From assembly GCF_008119785.1 (NCBI RefSeq), contig NZ_VSFA01000003.1, positions 62,001-126,000 of the forward strand: a stretch of 64,000 bases of DNA, written 5' to 3'. Shown here piece after piece: positions 49,475 to 58,338 of the stretch. The translations under genes were made by a program, and so were the position numbers. This stretch comes from Micromonospora sp. MP36. Its GTDB lineage: Bacteria > Actinomycetota > Actinomycetes > Mycobacteriales > Micromonosporaceae. Position 1 is the first letter of the stretch, and each line of letters starts with the position of its first letter. The notes below the pieces were generated by a model that was not told where the DNA came from, made no database searches, and worked only from the letters and a program-made list of their open reading frames with translations.

Positions 49475-50517
49475 GCCGTCACCACCCGGGCGCGGCGGAC
49501 CAGGAAGGCCAGCAGCGGGGCGCCGATCAGCGCGGTGACGATGCCGGCCGGCACCTCGCCCGGCGGGTCGACGAGCCGGCCGACGATGTCGGCGCCGAGC
49601 AGCAGCGCCGGCCCGAGCAGCGCGGCGACCAGCAGGGTCCACCGGTGGTCGGCGCCGACCAGGGCTCGGGCCAGGTGCGGCACGGCCAGCCCGACGAAGG
49701 CGATCGGCCCGGCGGCGGCGACGGCGGCACCGGTGAGCAGCACACCGCCGAGGCCGGCACCGAGGCGTACCAGGGCGATGCGGTGGCCCAGGCCGCGGGC
49801 GACGTCGTCGCCCAGGGCGAGCGCGTCGAGGCCCCGGGCGACCACGGCGGCCAGCACCGCCCCGGCGAGGACGAACGGGAGTACCTGCCCCGCGACTCCG
49901 ACGTCCCGGCCGGTGAGCCCGCCGACGACCCAGAAGCGGTAGTCCTCGAACGTGCGCGCGTCGATGCTGAGCAGCGCGTACACGACGGCACCGAGACTGG
50001 CGTCGAGGGCCGCGCCGACCAGCGCGAGGGTGACCGGGCTGCTGCCCTCGCGGGTGCGGTTGGCGACGGCGAAGACCAGCAGGCCGGCCAGCAGCGCGCC
50101 GGCGATGCCGAACCAGACGTATCCGGTGAGCGTGCTCACGCCGAAGACGGCGATCGCCAGCACCACGCCGAAGGACGCCCCGGCGCTGACCCCGAGGATG
50201 CGCGGCTCGGCGAGGGGGTTGCGGGTGACGGCCTGGAAGAGCACCCCGGCAACCGCCAGGGCGAGGCCGACGACCACCCCCAGGGCGGTACGCGGCAGGC
50301 GCAGCTCCCGGACGATCGTGCTGGCCTCCCCGCCGTCCGGGGCGGTGAGCGCGGCCCACACCTGGTCGACGGGAAGCTGGCGGCTGCCCAGCGCCAGGCT
50401 GGCCAGCAGCGCGACGGCGAGCAGGAGCGCCGCCGCCAGGGCCACCGCGACGCGACGACCGGCGCGGCGGCGGGTCGGGGCGTCGACCTGGGCGGGCCGG
50501 ACGGCGACGGTGGTCAC
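49471..50517 (-). CDS. FecCD-family siderophore permease, first subunit
   Basis: The 348-residue membrane protein has the FecCD core: RELRLPRTALGVVVGLALAV, LFQAVTRNPLAEPRILGVSA, and GPIAFVGLAVPHLARALVG, which contacts the ATPase. It pairs with the protein at 48410. It is the first gene of the operon; its GTG at 50517 lies downstream of two IdeR/DmdR-like boxes. Confidence 0.93.
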   Translation of the reverse strand: MTTVAVRPAQVDAPTRRRAGRRVAVALAAALLLAVALLASLALGSRQLPVDQVWAALTAPDGGEASTIVRELRLPRTALGVVVGLALAVAGVLFQAVTRNPLAEPRILGVSAGASFGVVLAIAVFGVSTLTGYVWFGIAGALLAGLLVFAVANRTREGSSPVTLALVGAALDASLGAVVYALLSIDARTFEDYRFWVVGGLTGRDVGVAGQVLPFVLAGAVLAAVVARGLDALALGDDVARGLGHRIALVRLGAGLGGVLLTGAAVAAAGPIAFVGLAVPHLARALVGADHRWTLLVAALLGPALLLGADIVGRLVDPPGEVPAGIVTALIGAPLLAFLVRRARVVTA

Positions 50518-50536
50518 GGGGTTGTTCCCTCTCGGA

Positions 50537-50555
50537 TTAGGTTCGCCTTACCTTA
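50537..50555 (-). promoter_or_regulatory. IdeR/DmdR (DtxR-family) iron box 1
   Basis: On the minus strand the site reads TAAGGTAAGGCGAACCTAA and matches 16 of 19 positions of the consensus TTAGGTTAGGCTAACCTAA. It lies 20-38 bases before the first permease gene, where Fe2+-loaded IdeR would block RNA polymerase. TAAGGT at its edge may be the -10. Confidence 0.85.
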
Positions 50556-50560
50556 GCGGA

Positions 50561-50579
50561 GGAAGTTAGGCGGACCTAA
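50561..50579. promoter_or_regulatory. IdeR/DmdR iron box 2
   Basis: GGAAGTTAGGCGGACCTAA matches 14 of 19 consensus positions, and its core AGTTAGG-CGGA-CCTAACT (50564-50581) is an exact palindrome. It starts 5 bases after box 1, so two repressor dimers could bind side by side. Confidence 0.75.
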
Positions 50580-50647
50580 CTCGGGACCGTCGATCTGGAG
50601 AACGGCAGGTTGCGCCTCCACCAGGGGGAGGCGAGAGGCTGCGGGAC

Positions 50648-50725
50648 ATGAACGGCGAGACGCGCTACTCGATCGGCGACCTGGCCCGACGGACCGGGCT
50701 GACGGTCAAGACCATCCGGTTCTAC
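50648..50725 (+). pseudogene. 5' remnant of a MerR-family regulator gene
   Basis: The frame from ATG 50648 starts RYSIGDLARRTGLTVKTIRF, the first helix-turn-helix of a MerR regulator. After RFY the normal continuation is lost and the reading becomes Pro/Arg/Ser-rich. The rest of the regulator, including wing and effector domain, is missing. By chance the frame stays open into the YciI gene at 50819. It lies next to the iron boxes but is probably unrelated. Confidence 0.75.
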
Positions 50726-50818
50726 TGGCCCCGGTCCTCGACTGGTCGATCCGCGCCCTGCAGGCCCGGACCTCGGGGTAGCCCCTTTTGGACCGGTTTG
50801 CACTCCTACCCTGGGGTC

Positions 50819-51178
50819 ATGCGATTCGACCAGCACACCATCGTCCTCCTGGTCCGTCCCGACGACCCGCCCGAGCTGCCTCGGGACGCGGCCGACCGGT
50901 TGCAGGACGCGCACCTGGCCCACCAGGCCGGGCTGGTGGAGCAGGGCGCCGTCCTCGCGGCCGGCCCCTTCCTCGGCGGCGACGACGAGCGGATCCGCGG
51001 TTTCGTGGTGCTGTCGGTGGACCCGCAGATGGCCCGCGAGCTCTACGCCAACGACCCGGCCGTACGGGCCGGGCGGCTGGTTGCCCAGGTGATGAGCTGG
51101 ATGGTGCCGGAGGGCCAGGTTCGCTTCGAGCAGGTGCCGGTGCCCCGCTCGATGCTCGAGGCCGCCGCCGGCGACTGA
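50819..51178 (+). CDS. YciI-family protein
   Basis: The product is 119 residues from ATG 50819: FDQHTIVLLVRPDDPPELP, QDAHLAHQAGLVEQGAVLAA (the conserved H), and FVVLSVDPQMARELYANDP. This is a full YciI domain. TACCCT lies 6 bases before the ATG, so translation probably starts leaderless here and not at the MerR remnant, although the upstream frame is continuous. It is convergent with the deaminase gene. Confidence 0.85.
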   Translation: MRFDQHTIVLLVRPDDPPELPRDAADRLQDAHLAHQAGLVEQGAVLAAGPFLGGDDERIRGFVVLSVDPQMARELYANDPAVRAGRLVAQVMSWMVPEGQVRFEQVPVPRSMLEAAAGD

Positions 51179-51184
51179 CCCGGC

Positions 51185-51652
51185 TCAGTCCTCCGTGGCC
51201 TGGCGGCTGCCCGGCACCACCGGCATCGGCCACACCCCGGTCCGCGGCACGGCCGGCACGTCGACCTGGTGGTCCGACCAGACGTACGTCTCGGGCAGCA
51301 GGTCGGCCACCGGGACGGCGTGCAGGCCGTCGGGCGGGCCGACGATCACCTTGATCGACGGGAAGTAGTCGAGGAGCACCTGGCGGCAGCGGCCGCACGG
51401 CGGGATGACCCCCCGGCCCCGGTCCCCCACCGCGACGATGGTCTCCAGGTCGCCGGCGCCCTGGGTGGCGGCGGCGCCGATCGCCACCACCTCGGCGCAC
51501 GGTCCGCCGGTGAAGTGGTAGACGTTCACGCCGGTGAAGACCCGGCCGTCGGTGGTCCGCGCGGCGGCGGCGACCGTGTGGTTGTCGCTGCGGCAGCGCA
51601 GCTTGGCAACGGCCGTGGCGGCCTGGACCAGTGCCCGGTCGGTGTCGCGCAT
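51185..51652 (-). CDS. Cytidine deaminase (or blasticidin-S-deaminase-like)
   Basis: The 155-residue product has the zinc-deaminase motifs GGPCAEVVAIG (C-A-E) and PPCGRCRQVL (P-C-x-x-C). It should deaminate cytidine/deoxycytidine for pyrimidine salvage. The C-terminal tail (HQVDVPAVPRTGVWPMP) is longer than in minimal CDAs. ATG 51652 is chosen; ATG 51658 is equally open. Confidence 0.87.
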   Translation of the reverse strand: MRDTDRALVQAATAVAKLRCRSDNHTVAAAARTTDGRVFTGVNVYHFTGGPCAEVVAIGAAATQGAGDLETIVAVGDRGRGVIPPCGRCRQVLLDYFPSIKVIVGPPDGLHAVPVADLLPETYVWSDHQVDVPAVPRTGVWPMPVVPGSRQATED

Positions 51653-51798
51653 GATCATCCCGTCCCGTCGTCGACCTCGATCGGCGGCCACTTTAGCCCG
51701 GTGACCGAGCGCGACCTGGGACGGCGCGCGCGGGACGCGGTCCGGCGGCGATAACCCGGGGGCGCTGTTCCCGGCGGCTGCCTATCCTTGGCCACGAC

Positions 51799-54700
51799 AT
51801 GCAGAATCCAGCCGTACCCGCCGCGCCCGAGACCGCCCGCGACCTGCACCGCCGTCTCTCCCCCCTGATGTTCCGTGACCAGCGCCGGCTCCAGCGGCGG
51901 CTGGACGGGGTGCGGAAGCTGCGGGACCCGCAGCGGCGCGAGTCGGCGCTCGCCGAGATCGCCGCCGACGTGGCGCGGGCCGAGGCGCGGCTGGCCGCCC
52001 GGCGGGCCGCCGTGCCGGCCGTCACCTACCCGGCGCAGCTGCCGGTCAGCGAGCGCAAGGACGACATCGCCGCCGCGATCCGGGACCACCAGGTGGTGAT
52101 CGTGGCCGGCGAGACCGGGTCCGGCAAGACCACCCAGCTCCCCAAGATCTGCCTGGAGCTGGGCCGCGGGATCAACGGGCTGATCGGGCACACCCAGCCC
52201 CGGCGGCTCGCCGCGCGTACGGTGGCGGACCGGATCGCCGAGGAGCTCGGCACCGAGCTGGGCGATGTGGTCGGCTACAAGGTGCGCTTCACCGACCAGG
52301 TCAGCGAGCAGAGCCTGGTCAAGCTGATGACCGACGGCATCCTGCTGGCCGAGCTGCAGACCGACCGGATGCTGCGCCAGTACGACACGCTGATCATCGA
52401 CGAGGCGCACGAGCGCAGCCTCAACATCGACTTCATCCTGGGCTACCTCAAGCAGCTCCTCCCCCGGCGACCCGACCTCAAGGTGGTCATCACCTCGGCG
52501 ACCATCGAGACCGACCGGTTCGCCCGGCACTTCGCCGACGCCGACGGCAACCCCGCGCCGGTCGTCGAGGTGTCCGGGCGGACCTACCCGGTCGAGGTGC
52601 GGTACCGGCCGCTGGTCGAGGTGATCGAGGCCGAGGAGGAGGACGACGGGGACGAGGAGAACGTCCGGGACCAGATCCAGGCCATCGGCGACGCGGTCGA
52701 GGAGCTGGCCGCCGAGGGACCCGGCGACATCCTGGTGTTCCTCAGCGGTGAACGGGAGATCCGGGACACCGCGGAGGCGCTGGGCAAGCTGGTGCAGAAG
52801 AAACGGTCCCTGCTGGGCACCGAGATCCTCCCGCTGTACGCCCGGCTCTCCACCGCCGAGCAGCACCGGGTCTTCGCCCCGCACACCGGGCGCCGAGTGG
52901 TGCTCGCGACCAACGTCGCGGAGACCTCGCTGACCGTCCCCGGCATCAAGTACGTGGTGGACCCGGGCACCGCGCGGATCTCCCGCTACTCCAGCCGGCT
53001 CAAGGTGCAGCGGCTGCCGATCGAGCCGATCTCGCAGGCGTCGGCCAACCAGCGCAAGGGGCGCTGCGGGCGTACCTCGGACGGCATCTGCATCCGCCTC
53101 TACGACGAGCAGGACTTCGAGTCCCGGCCCGAGTTCACCGACCCGGAGATCCTGCGGACCAACCTCGCCTCGGTCATCCTCCAGATGACCTCGATCGGGC
53201 TCGGCGACGTCGGGGCGTTCCCGTTCATCGACCCGCCGGACCGGCGCAACATCACCGACGGCGTCAATCTGCTGCACGAGCTGGGCGCGCTGAACCCGGC
53301 CGAGGCCGACCCGGCGAAGCGGCTCACCCCGCTGGGCCGGCGGCTCGCCCAGCTGCCCGTCGACCCGCGGCTGGCCCGGATGGTGCTGGAGGGCGAGCGG
53401 AACGGCTGCGCCACCGAGGTGATCGTGATCGCCGCGGCGCTCTCCATCCAGGACCCCCGCGAGCGGCCGGCGGAGAAGCAGGCCCAGGCCGACCAGGCGC
53501 ACGCCCGGTTCGCCGACAAGGAGTCGGACTTCGTCGCGTTCCTCAACCTGTGGCGCTATCTGCGCGAGCAGCAGCGTGCCCTGTCGTCCAGCGCGTTCCG
53601 CCGGATCTGCAAGGGGGAGTACCTCAACTACCTGCGGGTCCGCGAGTGGCAGGACATCGTCAGCCAGCTGCGCCAGGTGCTGCGTACGCCCGAACCGGGT
53701 GAGGGGCGGCGCGGCCGGCGCGGCGGGCCGGCGGCCGACACCGACGGCGGCCGGCGCGGCGCCGGTGCGGACCTGCCGGAGGAGATCGACACCCCGAAGG
53801 TGCACCAGTCGCTGCTGCCCGGCCTGCTGTCCCACATCGGGCTCAAGGACGCCCAGAAGCACGAGTACCTGGGCGCGCGCGGGGCGAAGTTCGCGATCTT
53901 CCCCGGCTCGGCGCTGTTCAAGAAGCCGCCGCGCTGGGTGATGGCCGCCGAGCTGGTGGAGACCACGCGGCTGTGGGGCCGGGTCGCCGGCCGGGTCGAG
54001 CCCGAGTGGGTGGAGCCGCTCGCCCAGCACCTGGTCAAGCGCAGCTACAGCGAGCCGCACTGGGAAAAGAAGCAGGCCGCGGTGATGGCCTACGAGAAGG
54101 TCACCCTGTACGGCGTCCCGATCGTCACCTCCCGCAAGGTGAACTTCGGCCGGATCGACCCGGCGCTGTCCCGGGAGCTGTTCATCCGGCACGCCCTGGT
54201 GGAGGGCGACTGGCAGACCCACCACCAGTTCTGGCAGGACAACCAGCGGCTCCTCACCGAGGTGGAGGAGCTGGAGAACCGGGCCCGGCGCCGGGACATC
54301 CTGGTCGACGACGAGACGATCTTCCAGTTCTACGACGAGCGGATCCCCGCCGACGTGGTCTCCGGCCGGCACTTCGACTCCTGGTGGAAGAAGACCCGCC
54401 GGGAGCAGCCCGACCTGCTCACCTTCACCCGCGAGCTGCTGATCAACTCGGGTCGCGGCGGGGTGGACGAGGCGGACTACCCGGACGAGTGGCGGGCCGA
54501 CGGGGTGACCCTGCCGCTGACCTACACGTTCGACCCGGGCACGCCGACCGACGGGGTGACCGTGGACATACCGCTGCCGCTGCTGAACCAGGTGCCGGCG
54601 GAGAGCTTCGACTGGCAGGTGCCCGGGCTGCGCGAGGAACTGGTCATCGCGCTGATCCGGTCGCTGCCCAAGGCGATCCGGCGCAACTTCGTCCCGGTGC

Positions 54701-55839
54701 CCGACTACGCCCGGGCGGCCCTGGCGGCGATCACCCCCGGCGAGGAGCCGCTGCTCGACGCGCTCACCCGGCAGCTGCGCCGGATGACCGGGGTGACCGT
54801 GCCGTCGGACGCCTGGGACCTGGCCAAGCTGCCGCCGCACCTGCGGGTCACTTTCCGGGTGCTCGGCGAGGACGACAAGCCGGTCGCCGAGGGCAAGGAC
54901 CTGCCGTCCCTGCAACGCGAGCTCCGCCAGGAGGTACGCCAGGTCGTCGCCGCCGCCGCGCCGGACGTGGCCCGGACCGGGCTCACCGAGTGGAGCCTCG
55001 ACACCCTGCCGCGCACCATCGAGCAGGTCCGCGCCGGGTACGCGGTGACCGCGTACCCGGCCCTGGTCGACGAGGGCGCCACGGTCGGGGTGAAGGTGTT
55101 CGACTCCCCGGCCGAGCAGGAGGCCGCGCACTGGGCGGGCACCCGGCGGCTGCTCCGGCTGACCGTGCCGTCGCCGGCGAAGTTCCTTCAAGGCCGGCTG
55201 AGCAACGAGGCCAAGCTGGCGCTCAGCCGCAACCCGCACGGCGGGGTGCAGGCGCTCATCGAGGACGCCACCGGCGCGGCGATCGACAAGCTGATGGCGG
55301 ACGCGGGCGGGCCGGCCTGGGACGCCGCCGGGTTCGCCGCGCTGCGCGACCGGGTCCGCGCCGACCTGGTCGACACCGTGGTCGACGTGATGGGCCGGGT
55401 CCGTCAGGTGCTCGCCGCCGGGTACGCGGTGGAGCAGCGGCTCGGCGCGACGAAGAACCTGGCCGTGGTGGCCGCCCTGGCCGACGTCCGCAACCAGCTC
55501 GGCGGCCTGGTGCACAACGGGTTCATCACCGAGGCCGGGTACGCCCGCCTGCCCGACCTGCTGCGCTATCTCACCGCGATCGAGCGCCGGCTGGACCGGC
55601 TGCCCGGCAACCCGCAGCGGGACAAGCAGCAGCAGGACCGCATCGCCGTGGTGCAGCGGGAGTACCAGGACCTGCTGGCCGCGCTGCCGCCCGCGAAGCG
55701 GCAGTCGGCGGCGGTCCGGCAGATCCGCTGGATGATCGAGGAGTTGCGGGTGAACGTCTTCGCCCAGGCGCTCGGCACCCCGTACCCGGTGTCGGAGCAG
55801 CGCATCTACCGGGCGATGGACGACGCCGAGGGGCGTTGA
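51799..55839 (+). CDS. hrpA: ATP-dependent RNA helicase HrpA
   Basis: The 1346-residue DEAH helicase has Walker A VAGETGSGKTTQLPK near residue 103, QPRRLAARTVADRIAEE, motif II IIDEAHERSLN, TSATIETDRF, and motif VI SANQRKGRCGRTSDG. HA2 and OB-fold parts follow, and then the long C-terminal HrpA-specific region. Bacterial HrpA rescues stalled ribosomes or remodels mRNA. A Gly/Arg-rich low-complexity insert (about 635-655, GEGRRGRRGGPAADTDGGRR) is a local oddity. TATCCT ends 10 bases before the ATG. A 1416-residue antisense frame is a GC-skew artefact. Confidence 0.94.
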   Translation: MQNPAVPAAPETARDLHRRLSPLMFRDQRRLQRRLDGVRKLRDPQRRESALAEIAADVARAEARLAARRAAVPAVTYPAQLPVSERKDDIAAAIRDHQVVIVAGETGSGKTTQLPKICLELGRGINGLIGHTQPRRLAARTVADRIAEELGTELGDVVGYKVRFTDQVSEQSLVKLMTDGILLAELQTDRMLRQYDTLIIDEAHERSLNIDFILGYLKQLLPRRPDLKVVITSATIETDRFARHFADADGNPAPVVEVSGRTYPVEVRYRPLVEVIEAEEEDDGDEENVRDQIQAIGDAVEELAAEGPGDILVFLSGEREIRDTAEALGKLVQKKRSLLGTEILPLYARLSTAEQHRVFAPHTGRRVVLATNVAETSLTVPGIKYVVDPGTARISRYSSRLKVQRLPIEPISQASANQRKGRCGRTSDGICIRLYDEQDFESRPEFTDPEILRTNLASVILQMTSIGLGDVGAFPFIDPPDRRNITDGVNLLHELGALNPAEADPAKRLTPLGRRLAQLPVDPRLARMVLEGERNGCATEVIVIAAALSIQDPRERPAEKQAQADQAHARFADKESDFVAFLNLWRYLREQQRALSSSAFRRICKGEYLNYLRVREWQDIVSQLRQVLRTPEPGEGRRGRRGGPAADTDGGRRGAGADLPEEIDTPKVHQSLLPGLLSHIGLKDAQKHEYLGARGAKFAIFPGSALFKKPPRWVMAAELVETTRLWGRVAGRVEPEWVEPLAQHLVKRSYSEPHWEKKQAAVMAYEKVTLYGVPIVTSRKVNFGRIDPALSRELFIRHALVEGDWQTHHQFWQDNQRLLTEVEELENRARRRDILVDDETIFQFYDERIPADVVSGRHFDSWWKKTRREQPDLLTFTRELLINSGRGGVDEADYPDEWRADGVTLPLTYTFDPGTPTDGVTVDIPLPLLNQVPAESFDWQVPGLREELVIALIRSLPKAIRRNFVPVPDYARAALAAITPGEEPLLDALTRQLRRMTGVTVPSDAWDLAKLPPHLRVTFRVLGEDDKPVAEGKDLPSLQRELRQEVRQVVAAAAPDVARTGLTEWSLDTLPRTIEQVRAGYAVTAYPALVDEGATVGVKVFDSPAEQEAAHWAGTRRLLRLTVPSPAKFLQGRLSNEAKLALSRNPHGGVQALIEDATGAAIDKLMADAGGPAWDAAGFAALRDRVRADLVDTVVDVMGRVRQVLAAGYAVEQRLGATKNLAVVAALADVRNQLGGLVHNGFITEAGYARLPDLLRYLTAIERRLDRLPGNPQRDKQQQDRIAVVQREYQDLLAALPPAKRQSAAVRQIRWMIEELRVNVFAQALGTPYPVSEQRIYRAMDDAEGR

Positions 55840-55850
55840 GCCGATCCGGA

Positions 55851-55898
55851 CGGACGGGCGCGGGGGCGGTCTCTCGACCGTGACCCCGTGCCCGTCCG
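55851..55898. terminator. Convergent terminator hairpin
   Basis: A 15-bp stem (55851-55865 with 55884-55898, one G-T pair) encloses a loop that contains a second small stem CGGT/ACCG. It lies between the hrpA stop and the surface-protein stop and should end both transcripts. Confidence 0.75.
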
Positions 55899-55901
55899 GG
55901 C

Positions 55902-57248
55902 TCACGACCCCGGCTTCTCGGCGGTCGGCACCGCCGTCACGACACGCCGCCGGCGGCCGGCCAGCAGCAGCAGGACACCGGCCAGCACCACAGCCGCGCC
56001 GATCCCGCCGATGAGTCCCACCTGGACACCCGTGATCGGCAGGGTGCCGCCTCCGGTGCCACCGCCACTGCCGCCACCACCGGATCCGCCGCCCGACGGC
56101 GCGGCGACCACCGCCACCTGGAACCCGTCGCGGTTGTCGCCGGGATCGAGCTCGGTGGCCACGCCCGCCTGGGCATCCTGCGGCTCGCCGCTCCTGGTCG
56201 CAGGCGACGACCCGGCGACGGCCGGAGGTGACGGCTCCACGTCGGCCGGCCCCGGCGGTTCGGCGTCCGCCGCACGGGTCGGCTCGGCGGGGCCGGACGG
56301 TTCGGTCTCCACCGCACCGGTCGGCGCGGCGTCGGTGCGGCCGGGCGCTTCAGCCTCGGCCGGGCCGGCGGCGAGCGCTTCCACGGTGATCAGGCCGCCG
56401 GTCAGGGTGACCGGGGCGGTCGTGCCGGCCGCGACCCTCACCAGGTCGACAGCGGACAGCACGGAGTCGTCGCCCTGGTCCTCGCCGGCCGGCACCAGGA
56501 CCCGGTCGGGATAGGTACAGGTCATCGAGCCCCGGCCCGGGGCGAGGGCACAACCCTTGCCGACCCGGGTGAAGGTGACATGCGCGGGCAGCTTCGCGGT
56601 GAGCTTGATCCCGGCGGCAGGCCGGTCGCCGACGTTGCGCACGAGGTAACCGAAGAGCCCGTTCTCGCCGGGGTGCAGCGGCCCGGTCACGTCGGTGTCG
56701 CCGTTGGGCAGGACCCGGCCGGCGTGCCGCACGTCGCCGGCGCTGACGATCAGGTCCGGACCGTGACCACCGATGGTCACGCCGACGCGGGCCAGGTTGT
56801 TGCCCGGCTCCGGGTCCGTGCCGTCGTGCCTGGCGGTGAAGGTGATCGAGCCGGCGTCCCCGCTGGCACCCCGCAGCCGAGTGATCATGAACGGCCAGTC
56901 GAGGGCGATGCCGCTCGGCACGACGTCCATCTCGAGGCTGGCCGAGTGACACTCGTAGACCCCCGACTGCGGCTCATCACAGAGGACCGGCTCGACGCGA
57001 ACCTTCGACGTGTCCAGGTCGCGGGTGTCCACGACCAGCGTCGCGACGGGGACGTCGGCGGGGCCATGGTTGGTCAGGGTGAGGTGGACGGGCTTGCCGG
57101 CGGAGTCCGCGGCCATGGTGACGTCCGGTGCAGTGACGTGAAGGTCGGCGGTCGGCGCCGCGGCGGCTGGCGATGCCGCCCCGGCCGCCGCGATCAGGGT
57201 GGCCGCCACAATGGCGAGCCGAGCCCACAGATGCCTTTGTCGTGCCAT
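55902..57248 (-). CDS. LPXTG-anchored surface protein
   Basis: The 448-residue protein has a signal peptide (about 1-31). Two or three immunoglobulin-like repeats of the CARDB/DUF11 type follow (HLTLTNHGPADVPVATLVVD, then NNLARVGVTIGGHGPDLIVS, then LFGYLVRNVGDRPAAGIKL). A Pro/Glu/Ala-rich wall-spanning stretch (about 295-390) and a Gly/Ser linker lead to the sorting signal LPITG, a hydrophobic helix and GRRRR. It should be attached to peptidoglycan by a sortase such as the one at 38586. Cysteine pairs probably form disulphides. The binding partner is unknown. Confidence 0.88.
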   Translation of the reverse strand: MARQRHLWARLAIVAATLIAAAGAASPAAAAPTADLHVTAPDVTMAADSAGKPVHLTLTNHGPADVPVATLVVDTRDLDTSKVRVEPVLCDEPQSGVYECHSASLEMDVVPSGIALDWPFMITRLRGASGDAGSITFTARHDGTDPEPGNNLARVGVTIGGHGPDLIVSAGDVRHAGRVLPNGDTDVTGPLHPGENGLFGYLVRNVGDRPAAGIKLTAKLPAHVTFTRVGKGCALAPGRGSMTCTYPDRVLVPAGEDQGDDSVLSAVDLVRVAAGTTAPVTLTGGLITVEALAAGPAEAEAPGRTDAAPTGAVETEPSGPAEPTRAADAEPPGPADVEPSPPAVAGSSPATRSGEPQDAQAGVATELDPGDNRDGFQVAVVAAPSGGGSGGGGSGGGTGGGTLPITGVQVGLIGGIGAAVVLAGVLLLLAGRRRRVVTAVPTAEKPGS

Positions 57249-57331
57249 CAGGTGCCCCCTGGGGTCTGAAATGGACAGGCAGCCGGAATGTAACCCGCGC
57301 CACAGGCAGTTCGCTGCCCCGCCACAGCGAT

Positions 57332-58261
57332 CTAGAGCGGCTCCACGCCCGGCGGGAGTTCGTTGCCGACGGTGGCGTCGTGGACGTACTCCAGCAGGAT
57401 GCGGCGTAGCTCGCGGCCGGCGTGGGTGGGCACCACGTCGCGGCGGCGGGCCACCGCGATGGTCCGTCGTACGCCGGGCCGGGCGAGCCGGGTGACCCGG
57501 ATGCCGGGCCGGCGGGCCACCGCGATGCCGGGCACCAGCGCGATGCCGAGCCCCGCCTCGACGAAGCTGAGCACCGCGTCCAGCTCGCCGCCGTCCACCG
57601 AGAGCCGCGGCTCGAAGCCGGCCTCCCGGCACGCCTGGAGGGTGGCGTCGCGCAGGTCGTAGCCCTCGCGGAACATCACCAGCGGTTCGTCGCGCAGGTC
57701 GGTGATGCGCAGCTCGCCGGTGACCGGGTCGGCCGGTAGCGGGTCCACCGAGGCGACCACCAGACTCTCCCGCAGGATCGGGTCGGCGCGCAGCCCCGGG
57801 TCGGTGCCCGCCGCCGGCATGATGATCAGCGCCAGGTCGAGGTCGCCGCGGAGCAGGTTGCGGACCAGGTCCTGCGAGCCGCCCTCCTCCACCCGCAGGT
57901 CGACGGTGGGGTGGGCGTCGCGGAAGCGGCGCAGCACCGGGGGCGCGAGCGAGGTGGCCAGGCTGGGCGTCGCGCCGAGCCGGACCCGACCCCGGCGCAG
58001 CCCCACCAACTCCTGCACCTCCCGGGTGGCGGTGTCGACGTCGGCGAGGATCCGCTTGGCCAGCGGCAGCAGCACCTCGCCGGCCGCGGTGAGGGCGATG
58101 TTGCCCCTTACCCGCTCGAACAACGGGGCCCCGAGGTCGGTCTCCAGGGCGTGAATTTGCTTACTCAACGAGGGCTGGGTAATGCCCACCAGGTCGGCAG
58201 CTTGGGTGAAATGTCGTACTTCTGCGACCGCAACGAAGTACCGGAGCTGATGGAGCTGCAT
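57332..58261 (-). CDS. LysR-family transcriptional regulator
   Basis: The 309-residue product has the LysR winged helix (QLHQLRYFVAVAEVRHFTQA, GITQPSLSKQIHALE) and a two-lobed effector domain (LRLGATPS-type start RVRLGATPSLATSLAP; GIALVPGIAVARR). It is divergent from sdhCAB; LysR proteins beside sdh operons in actinobacteria probably sense a C4 acid or redox state, but the ligand is not known here. The ATG lies 4 bases from the palindrome at 58266, so it should autoregulate. Confidence 0.92.
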   Translation of the reverse strand: MQLHQLRYFVAVAEVRHFTQAADLVGITQPSLSKQIHALETDLGAPLFERVRGNIALTAAGEVLLPLAKRILADVDTATREVQELVGLRRGRVRLGATPSLATSLAPPVLRRFRDAHPTVDLRVEEGGSQDLVRNLLRGDLDLALIIMPAAGTDPGLRADPILRESLVVASVDPLPADPVTGELRITDLRDEPLVMFREGYDLRDATLQACREAGFEPRLSVDGGELDAVLSFVEAGLGIALVPGIAVARRPGIRVTRLARPGVRRTIAVARRRDVVPTHAGRELRRILLEYVHDATVGNELPPGVEPL

Positions 58262-58265
58262 CTAC

Positions 58266-58280
58266 ATAGCTTATGGCTAT
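58266..58280. promoter_or_regulatory. LysR operator ATAGC-TTATG-GCTAT
   Basis: Perfect five-base arms fit the LysR pattern T-N11-A with ATAG/CTAT ends. It is 4 bases before the LysR ATG and 23 bases before the sdh -35, the usual distance for activation of the divergent gene. Confidence 0.75.
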
Positions 58281-58302
58281 CAAGACTGCGCAGTCGATGC
58301 AT

Positions 58303-58331
58303 TGGACGACTGATCGAAGTGCTCCTAGCGT
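58303..58331 (+). promoter_or_regulatory. sdhCAB promoter
   Basis: TTGGAC (58303-58308), a 17-base spacer, and TAGCGT (58326-58331) end 7 bases before the GTG of sdhC, predicting a leaderless transcript. An inverted repeat CAGTCG (58291) / CGACTG (58307) overlaps the -35 and may be a second control site. Confidence 0.75.
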
Positions 58332-58338
58332 CGGGCGC

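Noticed and set aside
46512..49538. A 1008-residue plus-strand frame across the fec genes.
   Set aside because: It is antisense to four recognisable ABC transporter genes and has no conserved motifs.
51655..55905. A 1416-residue open reading frame on the minus strand.
   Set aside because: It is antisense to hrpA, extremely rich in Gly/Leu/Arg/His/Asp without any domain, and arises from GC-rich third positions of the true gene.
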